Below are positions 1-11,800 of a DNA stretch of 31,472 bases, one piece after another (within the stretch, counting starts at the first letter, position 1; each line of letters opens with the position of its first letter). The position numbers were made by a program, and so were the translations under genes. The notes under the pieces were generated by a model. The model had not been told where the DNA came from. It saw nothing but the letters and a program-made list of their open reading frames with translations, and searched no databases. This DNA comes from Welwitschia mirabilis (lineage: Eukaryota; Gnetophyta; Gnetopsida; Welwitschiales): contig JBOZIK010000001.1 in NCBI GenBank assembly GCA_051453625.1, forward strand, positions 84,435,393-84,466,864. The letters run 5' to 3'.

Positions 1-965
1 CACTCTCTGCTTCCTGAAAAGACTTAGGCTCAATGTTAGATAAAAAACATAGGAATCTTTGGTTTATGTGCTTACCATTTTGAGTAGTTGTTCCTTCGGA
101 TGGATTACTCATAATGAAGTCTTTAGGATGATCCCTTCTTTCTCTCAGTGAGAGAGATGAATACTTTTGAATATTTGAAGAAGGTTCATTCTGAGAGGAT
201 GTTAAGGATCTGAGGTTATCTTGAGAGGAATAAGAAATACTCAAACTATCATCACCTGTATCTGTGCCTATATTACTTAGATTAGATTCATCAATTTTGA
301 TATGAATAGATTCCTCAAGTTTTTGGGAAAGTTTGTTAAAAACTCTATATGCTTTGCTTGAAGTTGAATATTTAAGAAATATACCTTTAGCTGGTTTTAA
401 TTCAAACTTACCTATGCCTGACTTATTCTTAAGAATAGAACACTTACTTGTAAAAACTTTCAAGTAACTTACATTTGGTATTTTATCATGCCAAAGCTCG
501 TATGTTGTCTTCATTATCCCTGTTCTTAGAAAAACTCACATAGCATGCAGTGTTGATTGCCTCAGTACAAAAGTGATGAGATAGATCAAATTCATTAAGC
601 ATGATTCAAGCCATACCTAGAAGAACTTTGTTCTTGTGTTCAACTACTCCATTTTGCTAAGGAGTTCTTGGAACTAAAAATTGATGTTGTATCCCATTTA
701 AATCATAAAAATTTTTAAATTTTTCATTTTTAGACTCTCTATTATGATTGGAACGGATTTACTTAATCGTATAATTGTTTTCATTTTGAACTTTCTTGCA
801 CACCTTTACAAAAAGATCAAATGTCTCATTTTTACTAGACATGAATGAAATCTAACAAAAATGTGAGAAATCACCTACCATAACTAGAAAATACCTCTTT
901 TCTCCTAGACTCCTTGTTTGATTAGGTCTAACCAAATCCATATGGATGAGATCAAGAGGTTGATT
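1..965 (-). pseudogene. Ty1/copia pol fragment: integrase core through start of RT linker
   Basis: Read on the minus strand this is the middle of a plant Ty1/copia polyprotein. It opens with the integrase core (PLDLIHMDL, first catalytic Asp at 936-938). The second catalytic position reads RSNHNRES at about 747, where the family has RSDH..EF, so the Asp is now Asn. The catalytic Glu is kept in QNGVVEHKN (639-641), and the spacing of these two codons is exactly the D-35-E expected. All three lie in one frame. The frame is broken by several stops where the family has Trp, Gln or Arg, for example PRTP*QNG. After the core comes a Ser-rich linker, and the fragment ends at SNIEPKSFQEAE, the usual lead-in to copia reverse transcriptase. 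The window edge cuts off RT and RNase H, and the N gap cuts off the zinc finger and gag side. Copia assignment is firm; the lineage is not resolved. Confidence 0.88.
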
Positions 966-1175
966 NNNNNNNNNNNNNNNNNNNNNNNNNNNNNNNNNNN
1001 NNNNNNNNNNNNNNNNNNNNNNNNNNNNNNNNNNNNNNNNNNNNNNNNNNNNNNNNNNNNNNNNNNNNNNNNNNNNNNNNNNNNNNNNNNNNNNNNNNNN
1101 NNNNNNNNNNNNNNNNNNNNNNNNNNNNNNNNNNNNNNNNNNNNNNNNNNNNNNNNNNNNNNNNNNNNNNNNNNN
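966..1175. other. Assembly gap, 210 N
   Basis: Run of 210 undetermined bases between the copia integrase and a (CA)n tract. Because the length is not a round default, it may be a size estimate. The upstream (gag, protease) part of the copia element, if present, would lie in or beyond it. Confidence 0.99.

Positions 1176-1239
<64 letters not shown>
1176..1239. repeat. (CA)n microsatellite
   Basis: About 32 uninterrupted CA units directly abut the gap, followed by CACT/TTAC-type variants and a few more CA units to about 1270. The low complexity probably caused the neighbouring gap. Open frames across it encode only Cys-Val or Thr-His runs and are not genes. Confidence 0.98.
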
Positions 1240-1243
<4 letters not shown>

Positions 1244-1264
1244 TCACTTACTTACACACATGCA

Positions 1265-1443
1265 CACACATCATAAAGTACTACATTTTACAATGTAATG
1301 TTAGACTTTTATCAATAAAAAAACATGAATCAATTAATTGTAGTATATGATCCTCTCACACGCACACATCATAAAGTACTACATGTTACAATGTAATGAT
1401 AGACTTTTATCAATAAAAAAATGTGAATCATTTAATTTTAGTA
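1265..1443. repeat. 98-bp tandem duplication
   Basis: A unit starting CACACATCATAAAGTACTAC occurs at 1265 and again at 1363, 98 bp later. Both contain the block AGACTTTTATCAATAAAAAA followed by a GTGAATCA/CATGAATCA variant. The second unit is shorter (about 80 bp) and ends near 1443. The units begin in CA-repeat sequence, so slippage or unequal exchange starting from the microsatellite is a simple explanation. No coding capacity. Confidence 0.85.
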
Positions 1444-3611
1444 TAGGGATTAGATCATACTAAGTCATAGAGATTTCCTCACTTTCTATGCTTACTTTTA
1501 TTTAATGCACTATTAAGGGTTGATAAGTATGACATAATATTTTATAGTGTGCTTAGTGGTTCATCTTTTACATCCATTTTATTCACTCCAACATTATTGA
1601 ATGCTTCATATTCTCTTAGCCAATATTGTAATGCTTTACTTCTAATTGGTATAAAACTTACTAGCAAGTTTTTCAGTCTTATTGCATAGAAAAAAAAAGG
1701 TCTCTTTTTATACTTCTATTTTCTTTCCTCTTTGACATATAAGGAAACTTTAAAATGTTCACATTAAGTTTTGAGCCAAAAATGAACATGCAAATGGGTT
1801 ATTTATGAAATTGTGTTTTTATTAATTCAAGTTCAAATCCTTTAAAGAAAGAATTAAGATAATTTAAAATCACTTTCTAAGTTGATATTACTTATCTCTA
1901 GGGTTACAGTAAATGATTATAAAAGGGGATAAATTATGTAATCAAAGTCTACTTTCCACTCCTTTGAAATTGCAATATTCCACATTATCTAAGGATAATC
2001 AAATTTGGTATTATTAGTTTAATTTAAAACAGGCATTACATATGTCTAAAAATATTATTATCTTTTTACCAACATTACATGTGAATTATTAGACTTGCAT
2101 TATTGTAATTGTGAAAAGGTATGAGGTATTATAATGGCCAGTATTTGAATCATTATGGTCTTCACTTATCGTGATTATGTTAAGATGGCATGTGGAATGG
2201 TAAAATTTGAATGTAATAAATGAATAGATTACTTATAATTAATAAATTAAAAATCAACATTAAAATGGGAAATGTCAAACTCAAAACTTTTAATGACCAT
2301 AACTTTCATTAGGAAGACAACCATTACTATCATTTAAATAAATGAATAAATGATTTAGTTATGCCTAGGACCTCTTAGTATGTAAAAAACAACATCTAAA
2401 GTCTTAAACTTAGATTAGGCTAACAATTAAAATCTTATAACTCCTTTCCCATTCCCCACCCCTTTTTAAGTGCACAAAAAGCCTAGTTCTATAGAGGCTA
2501 TACATGAGTAACATATGCAGTGCAAACAATAGAGAATAACCATACTACTAGGAAAGAATATTTTTTCCACAGATAGTTCTTATGTAAGGATGCCAAAAAT
2601 AAATTTTCCTTATTTCATGTAATAGTTGATAAGTTTAGTTTAATAATGAAACCTATAGGATAAAGAAGGAAAAAAATTAGAAACATATGTTACTGATGGT
2701 GTATTAAATAATGTCTCTACTGATATGAAATCAACTTTTTCCCTTATTATTAAGGGCTTTCTAGAAATTTTAAATTAAAATGAGAAACACTATAGTTACA
2801 GTAATCATGAGAGGGTTTCATTTACCTAAGAAACATAAGACTACTGTTACAAAACTATGCTAGGTATAATCTTAGGTAATAAGGTGTAGAAATTCATAAC
2901 TTAGATGCTATTAATAATTATATGCTATTAAAATATTATAATTAGCTTCAACAATATCATAATATTGTTTTAGCAATTTTCATCAAGTTTTGTAAGCTAG
3001 AAGGTATGATTAATAAGATTTAAAAATATCATATAGATAAGGTTATCATGGAAATGAATGAAAAATAATAAACTTAGAATATAGCTTATCCTATAGCTAA
3101 TAGATTGTTGTTGATCTTATACATAAACCCTTAAGTATTGAAAAAAATAAAAAAAGGCTTTGGTAGAATCCTATCCATGATAGTCAAGCCTTCAAATAAT
3201 AGTTTTCTAGAATCTTATACATAAAATCCAAATTAAAATGAAAAAAATTATTTGATAAAATCCTTCCCAATGTTTAGTTGAAAATCTTTTTCATAATGGT
3301 TTCTTTTCATAAAAAGAAGAAAAAATTCATGGAATAATAGTTGCATTTTTTTCATACTTTTTTGGTTACTTTTCATAAATTTGTATCTACATTTTAATGA
3401 GAACAATGACATGCATTAATGAAAACTAGCTATAATAAGTTATCTTGATTAACCACTTGCATGATGATCTACTAAAAAGTTAACAAGCATTAATATTCTG
3501 TTGGATGATATGATGACGAAATGTTAAAAAATGTTAGTATTACATACTATACCACTTAGAACCTATATTAATTCAATCTAGAATAAAATACGTAAGTACA
3601 ACTAACTATTT
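1444..3611. other. AT-rich intergenic stretch, nothing recognised
   Basis: About 2.2 kb with dense stop codons in all frames, many short A and T runs, and no frame, repeat or RNA gene that I can support. It probably holds transposon sequence decayed beyond recognition by eye. Confidence 0.6.
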
Positions 3612-4394
3612 AAATCAAACATGCTATCTTTAAGTGCACTTATAAGTAACATAGGATTAATCCATTACCAGTGTGATACAAGTTACTTAGAATGGTGTAC
3701 TTTGGTTATAAGAAAATTGTTAATTGTATCATGAAGTGTTTTAAAATTTGTATTTTAAAATTGAAGTTAAAATGATTTTGAGGTTGCATAACCCACTGAC
3801 GTGAGTGATAATTATTTAAGAATATTTTAATTATAAAGTGATACAATATAAAATGTATTATTTATATGAATTATGTCAAAATTAAAGAATGTTCACATTT
3901 ACAATTTGCAATTCTTATACCTATAAAAAGCTTATTCATTAAAACCTTTATTCTTTATTTTAGAACTATCTTCTAGTTTGTTACATGGCCTTTCCAAAGT
4001 ATTTCTCCCTAAATAAGAAAGACCATTAACCCCCTTACAAGAACCAAAGTAACAATATGCTAAATTTCTCCCACTGACTTTAAGCGCATGCTTATTCTTC
4101 ACATATTACTAATAGGTTATTTTGTAGTTATTATGAATTAGGATCAATGTTCTACCCAATTACTTAAGTCATTTAATTTTTAAGGCTTGAGGTTCCATTT
4201 TCCAAATCAAGTAGTAGAGGGTTGTCAATATACTTATTATTAATGACTAGCTAGTAAGATTTTATATTTTGACTTCTAGCTAACTAATCTGGCAGTGATT
4301 TCAAGATGGCTTGTCTATTAGGCTCCTCTTTTTCCTTTGACTACGTAAAAGGTTCAATGCTTTTTGGTGGTTTTTCATAAGATTCTTCTATATC

Positions 4395-4470
4395 CTAGCA
4401 CTAGGAGGCTTGCTAAACTAGTGTTATTCTATCTAGTACTAAAGGCCTTACTAAACTAGTGTTATTCCTT
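4395..4470. repeat. 38-bp x2 minisatellite, copy A
   Basis: Two adjacent 38-bp units, at 4395 and 4433. Each has CTAG.ACTA.. at its start and CTAAACTAGTGTTATTC near its end. They differ at several positions, so they predate the larger duplication. Copy B has the same pair at 9398 and 9436. Confidence 0.85.
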
Positions 4471-6574
4471 CTAGTTGTCATGGACTCATTTGCACTCACT
4501 AGAAAGAGAATTTAATTTTTCGGTTTTGTGGAAGACCTTTAAATGTTGTTTCCAACCTTCTCCTATTTTTGCCAATTCCCCTTTTAATTTCTCATTTTAA
4601 ATGCCCATATTACTTTAGTATTGTATTTCATAGGTTTTTAAAAAATCCACTATGCTCATTACAAAATGAGAAATATTTACCTTCATTCCTTTTTATTTAA
4701 CATGAAAGTTTTTCCCGTACTTATGTTTCGATCCTCCATTTCTTAAAGCCATGCCCTTTAGTCTTATTACCTGTTAGCATTTTTGTTATGTCACTCTTCA
4801 TGATTTTTAAGATTACTCACCTTTAACTGGATACCAAAACAACTTCACCTAGGTAAGTATCCCTTCACTAGAGATGGCCAAACAGTCCATTTTAAAGGCT
4901 AAATGAAGGATTTCAATGGAAAGAGGTGGAGACTATCATGAATAAATGATAAAAGATGAGAGAAAGAAAAAGAGGTTATAGAGTAAGGGAAATGACAATG
5001 AAAAAATCAATTATAGGTGGAAGAATCAGTTACTGGAATTCATTAGGCACTATCCATCCTTCACTTCAAGATCATGTCAGATCCCTGTAGGTTTTACACC
5101 TTCATCATTTCTAAGTATCGCCATCCATGCCTTCACACCTAGATCTCCACTTTTGAGCTCATAACCTATGTGTTCTATACAATGTCAAACTATGTTAAAT
5201 AGCCATCCTCCTCAATAAGTGATACTCTTAAAATGTCTTCAAGAAGGATTTGGCAACTGTATAGGTTATTCTTGCTTGCAAATTTTCCTAACACTACTTC
5301 AAAGACTTTATAATATGTTTAGAGGAGGGCCTTGCTTCTACTTTTTACTACATTTGCAATGGAAATCTTGGTGGAAATGGTAAAATTCAAGGAAAGAAAG
5401 GAGGATGTGTTAGTAAACTTGCAAAGGTGAAGAATGGTAGTATGTTTGAAACAGCCCATCATGGAACATCCCTCCAACCTATTCCCTTCTTTTTTTAAAT
5501 GTATTAAAGCTTTATTTTAGTGAAATAAACATAACTAAAATCCTGTAAATTACACCATTTCAAAGAAAACATGAAAATCAAGCCATGTGATTAAATTTCC
5601 TATATGCAAAAGATAATAAAACTTTATGATCAAACTTAATTTATGTCTAAAGAGGTAGGAGACACTATAAAACTCGCTTGCAACACTTAAAAAGTTTAAG
5701 TCCTATGAGCAATTATAGATGAGAAAAACAATGATATTTCTTATTCAGTTTTCTCTGAAGGGTTAGTAAGAACGTACTTCCACATGAAGACGAAGAGCAT
5801 GTAATGATAATTAAAGAATGTATGAGGATGCAAACCAAGTATTAGGGCCATTTCTCTTTGAATGGTTTGGGGAAGATCCATGATGTTTTATTCTTGTAAA
5901 GTAAGAAAAAAATAAGAGAAGAGCAAATGTGAAAAAATAGCACATGTCAGATGGCATGGTAGTTATAGAGACACACACATGAATGAATGAGTGAGAGAGT
6001 GGAATCACAGAATAAAAAACTACAAAAGAAATTGGATCAAATAAAAAAGATGCTTGTGTAGTTGCTTGTTCGTTTACATACATCAGAGCTATTTGTAACA
6101 TAATGTTTTTTATTGAACTTCCATATTTAATTACAAGTATCGGTAAAAAGATATATCTTAATTGAAATTGTTAGATTGCCTATTTGAATAAGTAGGATTG
6201 TAGACTTCCAAGATTGTAGTTCAGTTGCTCATTCATTTACATCAATGGGTTCTAAGACATATCAAGTTTAAAAAATGTTACAGCTACTACAATAGCTCCA
6301 AACTATTGCCATGATAACACCAAGCCATGTAAAGATCCTTTTAATAAATGGTTGTTTGGGTGGCTCCCTCTTCTTTATTATGTCTGATAACAGTCATTCA
6401 ATAGTAGCCATATTGCTCTCCCTCTTAGTCAATTTTCTTTTCTCTCTCTCAGCTACATCCTCTTTTCTCTCCTTCTTTAATTTCATATTTCAGTACTGAG
6501 GAACTTTTTCATGTTTTCAAGTGAAGAAACCTTTTGAATGAGAAGTTTATTAATCTGCCTCAAATTCAAGCCTT

Positions 6575-6796
6575 TCACTTCCATTCCTCCTTTGCCTCCG
6601 TTAACAATTGGATATTCTCTTGCAACTTCTCTTTTGCCTTTATTTCTAACTGGAAATTTTGCTTAAACCATAGCATATTTAAACATTTATCATCCTTTGG
6701 TTTGACCTTATTTGCTACTTTATTTGTTAAAATAGATCTTTTTTCCCCTTGCCTTTTGTGATGACCCATATTGCTAAGTTGTAGAAACAAATACAC
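6575..6796 (-). pseudogene. Lys/Glu-rich coiled-coil ORF remnant, copy A
   Basis: A 73-codon minus-strand frame whose C-terminal half is strongly helical and charged (LEIKAKEKLQENIQLLTEAK and onward), with the heptad look of a coiled coil. Its N-terminal part is basic (KRQGEKRS, KVANKVKPKDDK). The homologous stretch of copy B (10760-10963) encodes nearly the same residues but with two internal stops, so the two share a coding ancestor. Reading on past the stop at 6575, Lys/Glu-rich residues continue (for example YEIKEGEKRG), so this is a piece of a larger protein. The family is not recognised. By character it could be the coiled-coil tail of a plant gag-like transposon protein, but that is inference. 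It is not a functional gene. Confidence 0.5.
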
Positions 6797-7460
6797 ACAT
6801 TCTGCTTCAAAACTTCTATGAAACGAAGAAATACAACCTCTGTGAAATAAAGAAATACATCTCAGTCACAAAAATATTTAAAATTTACAAGAGATCTCTT
6901 TGAAAAGGAAATTTATAAGATTTAAATGTCTCCTAAAATGTTGATATCTTAACATTATAAAGGAAAAAAAATACAAGAACATTACACTAAAGCTTAATTT
7001 AAAATAATAGATCCAATTATGCTAGTTTCTTCTTTAATCACAATAAGAAAATAGTCTCCTAGCAGGTAAGTCTAACAATTTAATAAACTCAAACAGCTTC
7101 ATGAAAATCTTAACAAGTCATACAGAAGAGGTTACATTAAAAGATATTTCTCACAAGACAAGAGTTTAAAAAAGAAGTACAAAAAAGTATGAAGAAAATA
7201 ACAAAAACAAACGAAATGTTTCTTTTAAAAATAATGGTTAACAGGAAAGAACCCTAGGTTTACACAGCATTTACAGAGTATCATTTCATGGTTTGAAGTC
7301 TCTATAAGTTCTTGAATTTTAACGGATTAAAAAAAATAGAAGGTCAAGTCTCTTGTCCATCCAATGCCGCAGAGAGGGCGATTAAATCAAGATACAAACT
7401 TGTCTTATTTAAATCTGAGTTTACTCATAAATTCACCAAAAACTAAAATTCTTATCACTG

Positions 7461-8438
7461 CATTTAATAGTTAAAACATTAAAAGCACATTTATTATTAA
7501 GAAGTTTTATGCTACCTTCTTATTCTTAAACTTCCTTAATCATATTCTTAGATGAAGAATTAGTTAGTTCATTACAAAATTCTCTAATGGATTTATCATT
7601 CAGTATGATAAAATTGTATCTATAGTTTAAGTCCTTCCATTACTTATCGTTAGATTGTCTATCCAAATATGAGAGCAGGAAAACTTTCAATCTTCTAAGA
7701 AAACATGTCAGGATGGCTCATTTATAAATACCTAATTAGTAAATCATAAACACTAGACCTAGTAATAAGTTAAAAATATTTTTTAAATGATAATATTATT
7801 ACATGTTTGAATTTCATAAAAAACTTTCCACAAATATATAACATGCTTAAGATATTTGAATTATGGTGGAAAATGTTATTATTAAATTTGATGCAAATAG
7901 ATACTTACTTTATAAGAGCTAATGAATTATAACCATATACATTATACAATACCATCATTGAAGTTTAGACATTTGTATGTAAGGTTTTATGTAAAAGAAA
8001 ATACAATAAATAAAATTGAAATAATATTGAATTACATTAAATATTTTCATGAATTTTCTTCATCTATTAATTTACATAGAAATTTAAATGATGACATATG
8101 TTAATACAAAGCTTATCTCATAAATTGAGATTGCTTAATATGAAATATTATATAAAAAAGAATTAGGTTGTTTATATATAAGAGTATGATAACTCAAAAT
8201 CTAATAAAAATAAAATAGACACAATAATTTAAAAATCAATATATAGCACATAAGGAAAAGTAAGATGGTAAAGGCAGTCATGGACTTTTAGAGGTAAACA
8301 TTCCTCCATGGCTTCATTTTTAAACATGAAGCATAAAACATTAAGTAGTAAAAAAACATAAAACCATATTATAAATTTATTAAAAGTCATAAATGAATTA
8401 TAATAAATTCAAGCCCCTTTCTCTGTCATGCACATGCA
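7461..8438. other. Spacer between the two large copies, AT-rich
   Basis: About 980 bp of extremely A+T-rich DNA between copy A and the microsatellite. The only open frame (7922-8104, 60 codons) is composed of Ile, Asn, Tyr and Lys as expected of AT-rich noise. Nothing recognised. Confidence 0.6.

Positions 8439-8514
<76 letters not shown>
8439..8514. repeat. Compound microsatellite (CT)12(CA)26
   Basis: CT units run from 8439 to 8462 and change directly to CA units up to 8514, where the sequence stops in a gap. Frames across it give only Leu-Ser, Thr-His, Arg-Glu or Cys-Val runs. Confidence 0.97.
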
Positions 8515-8614
8515 NNNNNNNNNNNNNNNNNNNNNNNNNNNNNNNNNNNNNNNNNNNNNNNNNNNNNNNNNNNNNNNNNNNNNNNNNNNNNNNNNNNNNN
8601 NNNNNNNNNNNNNN
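8515..8614. other. Assembly gap, 100 N
   Basis: Exactly 100 undetermined bases, a common default size, so the true distance is unknown. It separates the (CA)n tract from the first base of copy B, so the left boundary of the duplication in copy B is hidden. Confidence 0.99.
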
Positions 8615-9397
8615 AAATCAAACATGCTATCTTTAAGTGCACTTATAAGTAACATAGAATCAATCCATTACCAGTGTGACATAAGTTACTCAGAATGGTG
8701 TACTTTGGTTATAAGAAAATTATCAATTATATCATGAAGTGTTTTAAAATTTGCATTTTGGAATTGAAGTTAAAATGATTTTGAGGTTGAATAATCCACT
8801 GACGTGAGTGATAATTATTTAAGAATCTTTCAGTTATAAAGTGATACAATATAAAATGTATTATTTATATGAATTATATCAAAATTAAAGAATGTTCACA
8901 TTTATAATTTGTAATTCTTATACCTATAAAAAGCTTATTCATTAAAACCTTTATTCTTTATTCTAGAACTGTTTTTTAGTTTATTCCATGGCCTTTCCAA
9001 AGTATTTTGCCCTAAATAAGAAAGACCATTAACCCCCTTACAAGAACCAAAGTAACAATATGCTAAATTTCTCCCACCGACTTTAAGAGCATGCTTATTC
9101 TTCACATATTACTAATAGGTTATTTTGCAATTATCATGAATTAGGATCAATGTTCTATCTAATTACTTAATTCATTTAATTTTTAAGGTTTGAGGTTCGA
9201 TTTTCCAAATCAAGTAGTAGAGGGTTGTTAATATACTTATTATTGATGACTAGCTAGTAGGGTTTTATGTTTTGACTTCTGGCCAACTAATCTGGTGGTG
9301 ATTTCAAGATGGCTTGTCTATTAGGCTCCTCTTTGTCCTTTTACCAAGTAAAAGGTTCAATTCTTTTTGGTGGTTTTTCATAAGCTTCTTATATAGA

Positions 9398-9473
9398 CTA
9401 GCACTAGGAGGCTTGCTAAACTAGTGTTATTCTACCTAGTACTAAAGGCCTTACTAAACTAGTGTTATTCCTT
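9398..9473. repeat. 38-bp x2 minisatellite, copy B
   Basis: Same two-unit array as at 4395-4470, again with an exact 38-bp period (9398 and 9436). The preserved period shows the array existed before the 4-kb unit was duplicated. Confidence 0.85.
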
Positions 9474-10759
9474 CTAGTTATCATGGACTCATTTTCACTT
9501 ACTAGAAAGAGAATTTAATTTTTTGGTTTTGTGGGAAACCTTTAAATGTTGTTTCCAACCTTCTCCTATTTTTGCCAATTCCCCTTTTAATTTCTCATTT
9601 TAAATGCCCATCTTACTTTATTATTGTATTTCATAGGTTTTTAAAAAATCCACTATGCTCATTGCAAAATGAGAAATATTTACCGTCATTTCTTTTTATT
9701 TAACATGAAAGTTTTTCCCGTACTTATGTTTCCATCCTCCATTACTTAAAGCCATGTCCTTTAGTCTCATTACCTGTTAGCATTTTTGTTATGTTACTCT
9801 TCATGATTTTTAAGATTCTCACCTTTAACTGGATACCAAAACAACTTCACCCTTTCAATGGATAGAGGTGGAAACTATCATGAATGAATGATAAAAGATG
9901 AGAGAAAGAAAAAGATGTTGTAGAGTGAGGGAAATGGCAATGGAAGAATCAATTATAGGTGGAAGAATTAGTTATTGGAATCCATTATGCGCTATCCATC
10001 CTTCACTTCAAGACCATGCTATATCCTTGCAAGTTTTAGACCTTCATCATTTCTAAGTATCTCCATCCATGCCTTCACACTTAGATCTCCACTTTTGAGC
10101 TCATAACTTGTGTGTTCTATACTATCAAAATGTCTTCAAGAAGGATTTGGCAACTGTATAGGTTATTCTTGCTTGCAAATTTTCCTAACACAACTTTAAA
10201 GACTCTATAGTATGTTTAGAGGAGAATCAAAATAAAGGCCTTGCTTCTACTTTTCACTACATTTGCAATGGCAATCTTGGTGGAAATGGCAAAATTCAAG
10301 GAAAGAAAGGAGGATGTGTAAGTAAACTTGCAAATGTAAAAAGATATATCTTAATAGAAATTATTGGACTGCCTATTTAAATAAGTAGGATTGTAGACTT
10401 CTAAGATTGTAGTTTAGTTGCTTATTCATTTACATCAATGGGTTCTAAGACATATCAAGTTTAAAAAATGTTACAGCTACTACAATAGCTTCAACCTATT
10501 GCCACGATAACACCAAGTCATGTAAAGATCATTTTAATAAATGGTTGTTTAGGTGGCTTCCTCTTCTCTATTATGTCTGATAACAGTCATTCAAGAGTAG
10601 CCATATTGCTCTTCCTCTTAGTCAATTTTCTTTTCTCTCTCTCAGCTACATCCTATTTTTTCTCCTCCTTTAATTTCATATTTTCAATATTGAGAAACTT
10701 GTTCATGTTTTTAAGTAAAGAAACTTTTTAATAAGAAGTTTATTAACTTGCCTCAAATT

Positions 10760-10963
10760 TCAAGCCTTCCACTCCCATTCCTCCTTTGCCTCCGTTAACA
10801 ATTGGATATTCTCTTGTAACTCCTCTTTTGCCTTTGTTTCTAACTAGAAATTTTGCTTAAACTGTAGCATATTTAAACATTTATCATCCTTTGGTTTGAC
10901 TTTATTTGCTACTTAATTTGTTAAAATAGAGCTTTTTCCCCCTTGTCTTTTTTGATAACCCAT
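10760..10963 (-). pseudogene. Lys/Glu-rich coiled-coil ORF remnant, copy B
   Basis: Counterpart of the minus-strand frame at 6575-6796. It starts at the Met of MGYQKRQGGK and keeps KVKPKDDKCLNML and AKEELQENIQLLTEAKEEW, but two TAA/TAG stops interrupt it where copy A has Lys and Gln. Identity is much higher along this frame than chance, yet the stops show it is dead. Family unknown; see copy A. Confidence 0.45.
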
Positions 10964-11655
10964 ATTGCTAAAGTTGTAGAAACAAATGCATACATTCTGC
11001 TTCAAAACTTCTATGAAATGAAGAAATACAAACCTTTGTGAAATAAAGAAATACATCTCAGTCATAAAAATATTTAAAATTTACAAGAGAGCTCTTTGAA
11101 AAGGAAATTAATAAGATTTAAATGTCTCTAAAAATGCTGATATCTTAACATTATAAAGAAAAAAATGCAAGAACATTACACTAAAGCTTAATTTAAAATG
11201 ATAGATTCAGTTATGCTAGTTACTTCTTTAAACACAATAAGAAAATAGTCTCCTAGCAAGTAAGTCTAACAATTCAATAAACTTAAACAGCTTCATGAAA
11301 ATCTTAACAAGGCATGCAGAAAGAGGTTACATTAAAATATATTTCTTGTAATACAAGATTTTAAAAAAGAAGTACAAAAAAGTATGAAAAAAATAACAAA
11401 AACAAACCAAATATTTCTTTTAAAAACAATGGTTGACAAGAAAAAAACCCTGGGTTTACGAAGGTTTACAAAGTAGCATTCCGTGGTTTGAAGTCTCTAT
11501 AAGTTCTTGAATTTTAATGGATTGAAAAAACCAGGAGGTCAAGTCTCTTATCCATCCAATGCCGCAGAGAGGGCTATTAAATCAAGATATGAACTTGTCT
11601 TATTTAAATCTAAGTTTACTCATAAATTCACCAAAAACTAAAATTATTATCACTA

Positions 11656-11800
11656 CGTCAAACATGTTTTTAGTTTTTGTTATGATATCAAAGGGAGAAA
11701 AAAGAGCGAGACTCGTATAAACTTCAGGAGGTTTGTTGTTAGACATGTTTGATGTGTCCTCAAGTAGAGTTACAGTTGTCTAAACCACAATAAATTTTCT
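11656..11800 (+). mobile_element. Possible scrap of a copia 3' internal region
   Basis: TTTTTGTTATGATATCAAAG at about 11676, followed by GGAGAAAAAAGAG, resembles the stretch in many plant copia elements where the coding region is followed by a 'TTTTTGTcATcATcAAAgGGGGAGA' block and the polypurine tract. GTTTGTTGTTAGACATG follows, as near an LTR edge. No coding sequence supports it and the match is from memory of the family, so this is weak. Confidence 0.3.

Larger units (their letters stand above)
3612..7460. repeat. Large direct duplication, copy A (3.85 kb)
   Basis: From AAATCAAACATGCTATC at 3612 to TTATCACTG near 7460 the sequence matches 8615-11655 in the same orientation, roughly 90-95% alike by eye, mostly with transition differences. 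Copy A is the longer one. It keeps about 716 bp (5429-6144) and two shorter stretches (about 60 bp near 4855 and about 40 bp near 5185) that copy B lacks. The true left end may lie further left, because copy B starts at a gap. Inside are a 38-bp x2 minisatellite, T/C-rich tracts and a minus-strand coiled-coil ORF remnant. It could be a segmental tandem duplication or two insertions of one element; no terminal repeats or target duplications decide it. Confidence 0.9.
8615..11655. repeat. Large direct duplication, copy B (3.04 kb)
   Basis: Matches copy A (3612-7460) along its length, starting at AAATCAAACATGCTATC directly after the gap and ending near TTATCACTA at 11655. It lacks about 716 bp of copy A: around 10341 the text jumps from GCAAATG to TAAAAAGATATATC. 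It also lacks about 60 bp near 9850 and about 40 bp near 10120. Differences from copy A are mostly C/T and A/G. The coiled-coil ORF here has stops that copy A lacks, so copy B is a little more decayed. Confidence 0.9.

Noticed and set aside
852-1298. Open frames of 95-131 codons made of Cys-Val, Thr-His and undetermined residues
   Set aside because: They arise from the (CA)n tract and the N run. Only the copia integrase end of the minus-strand frame (NQPLDLIHMDL and onward) is real coding ancestry, and it is listed as part of the pol fragment.
5811-6101. 96-codon minus-strand frame
   Set aside because: Phe/Ser-rich, antisense to AT-rich sequence, with no motif. It lies wholly in the 716-bp segment absent from copy B, so no conservation supports it.
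6311-6761. Plus-strand frames (62 and 75 codons)
   Set aside because: Phe/Ser/Leu-rich shadows of the minus-strand coiled-coil remnant; copy B does not keep them open.
8393-8737. Open frames around the second microsatellite
   Set aside because: Leu-Ser, Arg-Glu and Cys-Val runs across (CT)n(CA)n and N; not genes.
3615-11666. TCAAACATG flanking the duplicated block as a target-site duplication
   Set aside because: Nine AT-rich bases recur by chance too easily, and the same word is the first part of both copies, so it cannot serve as a duplication made on insertion without further evidence.
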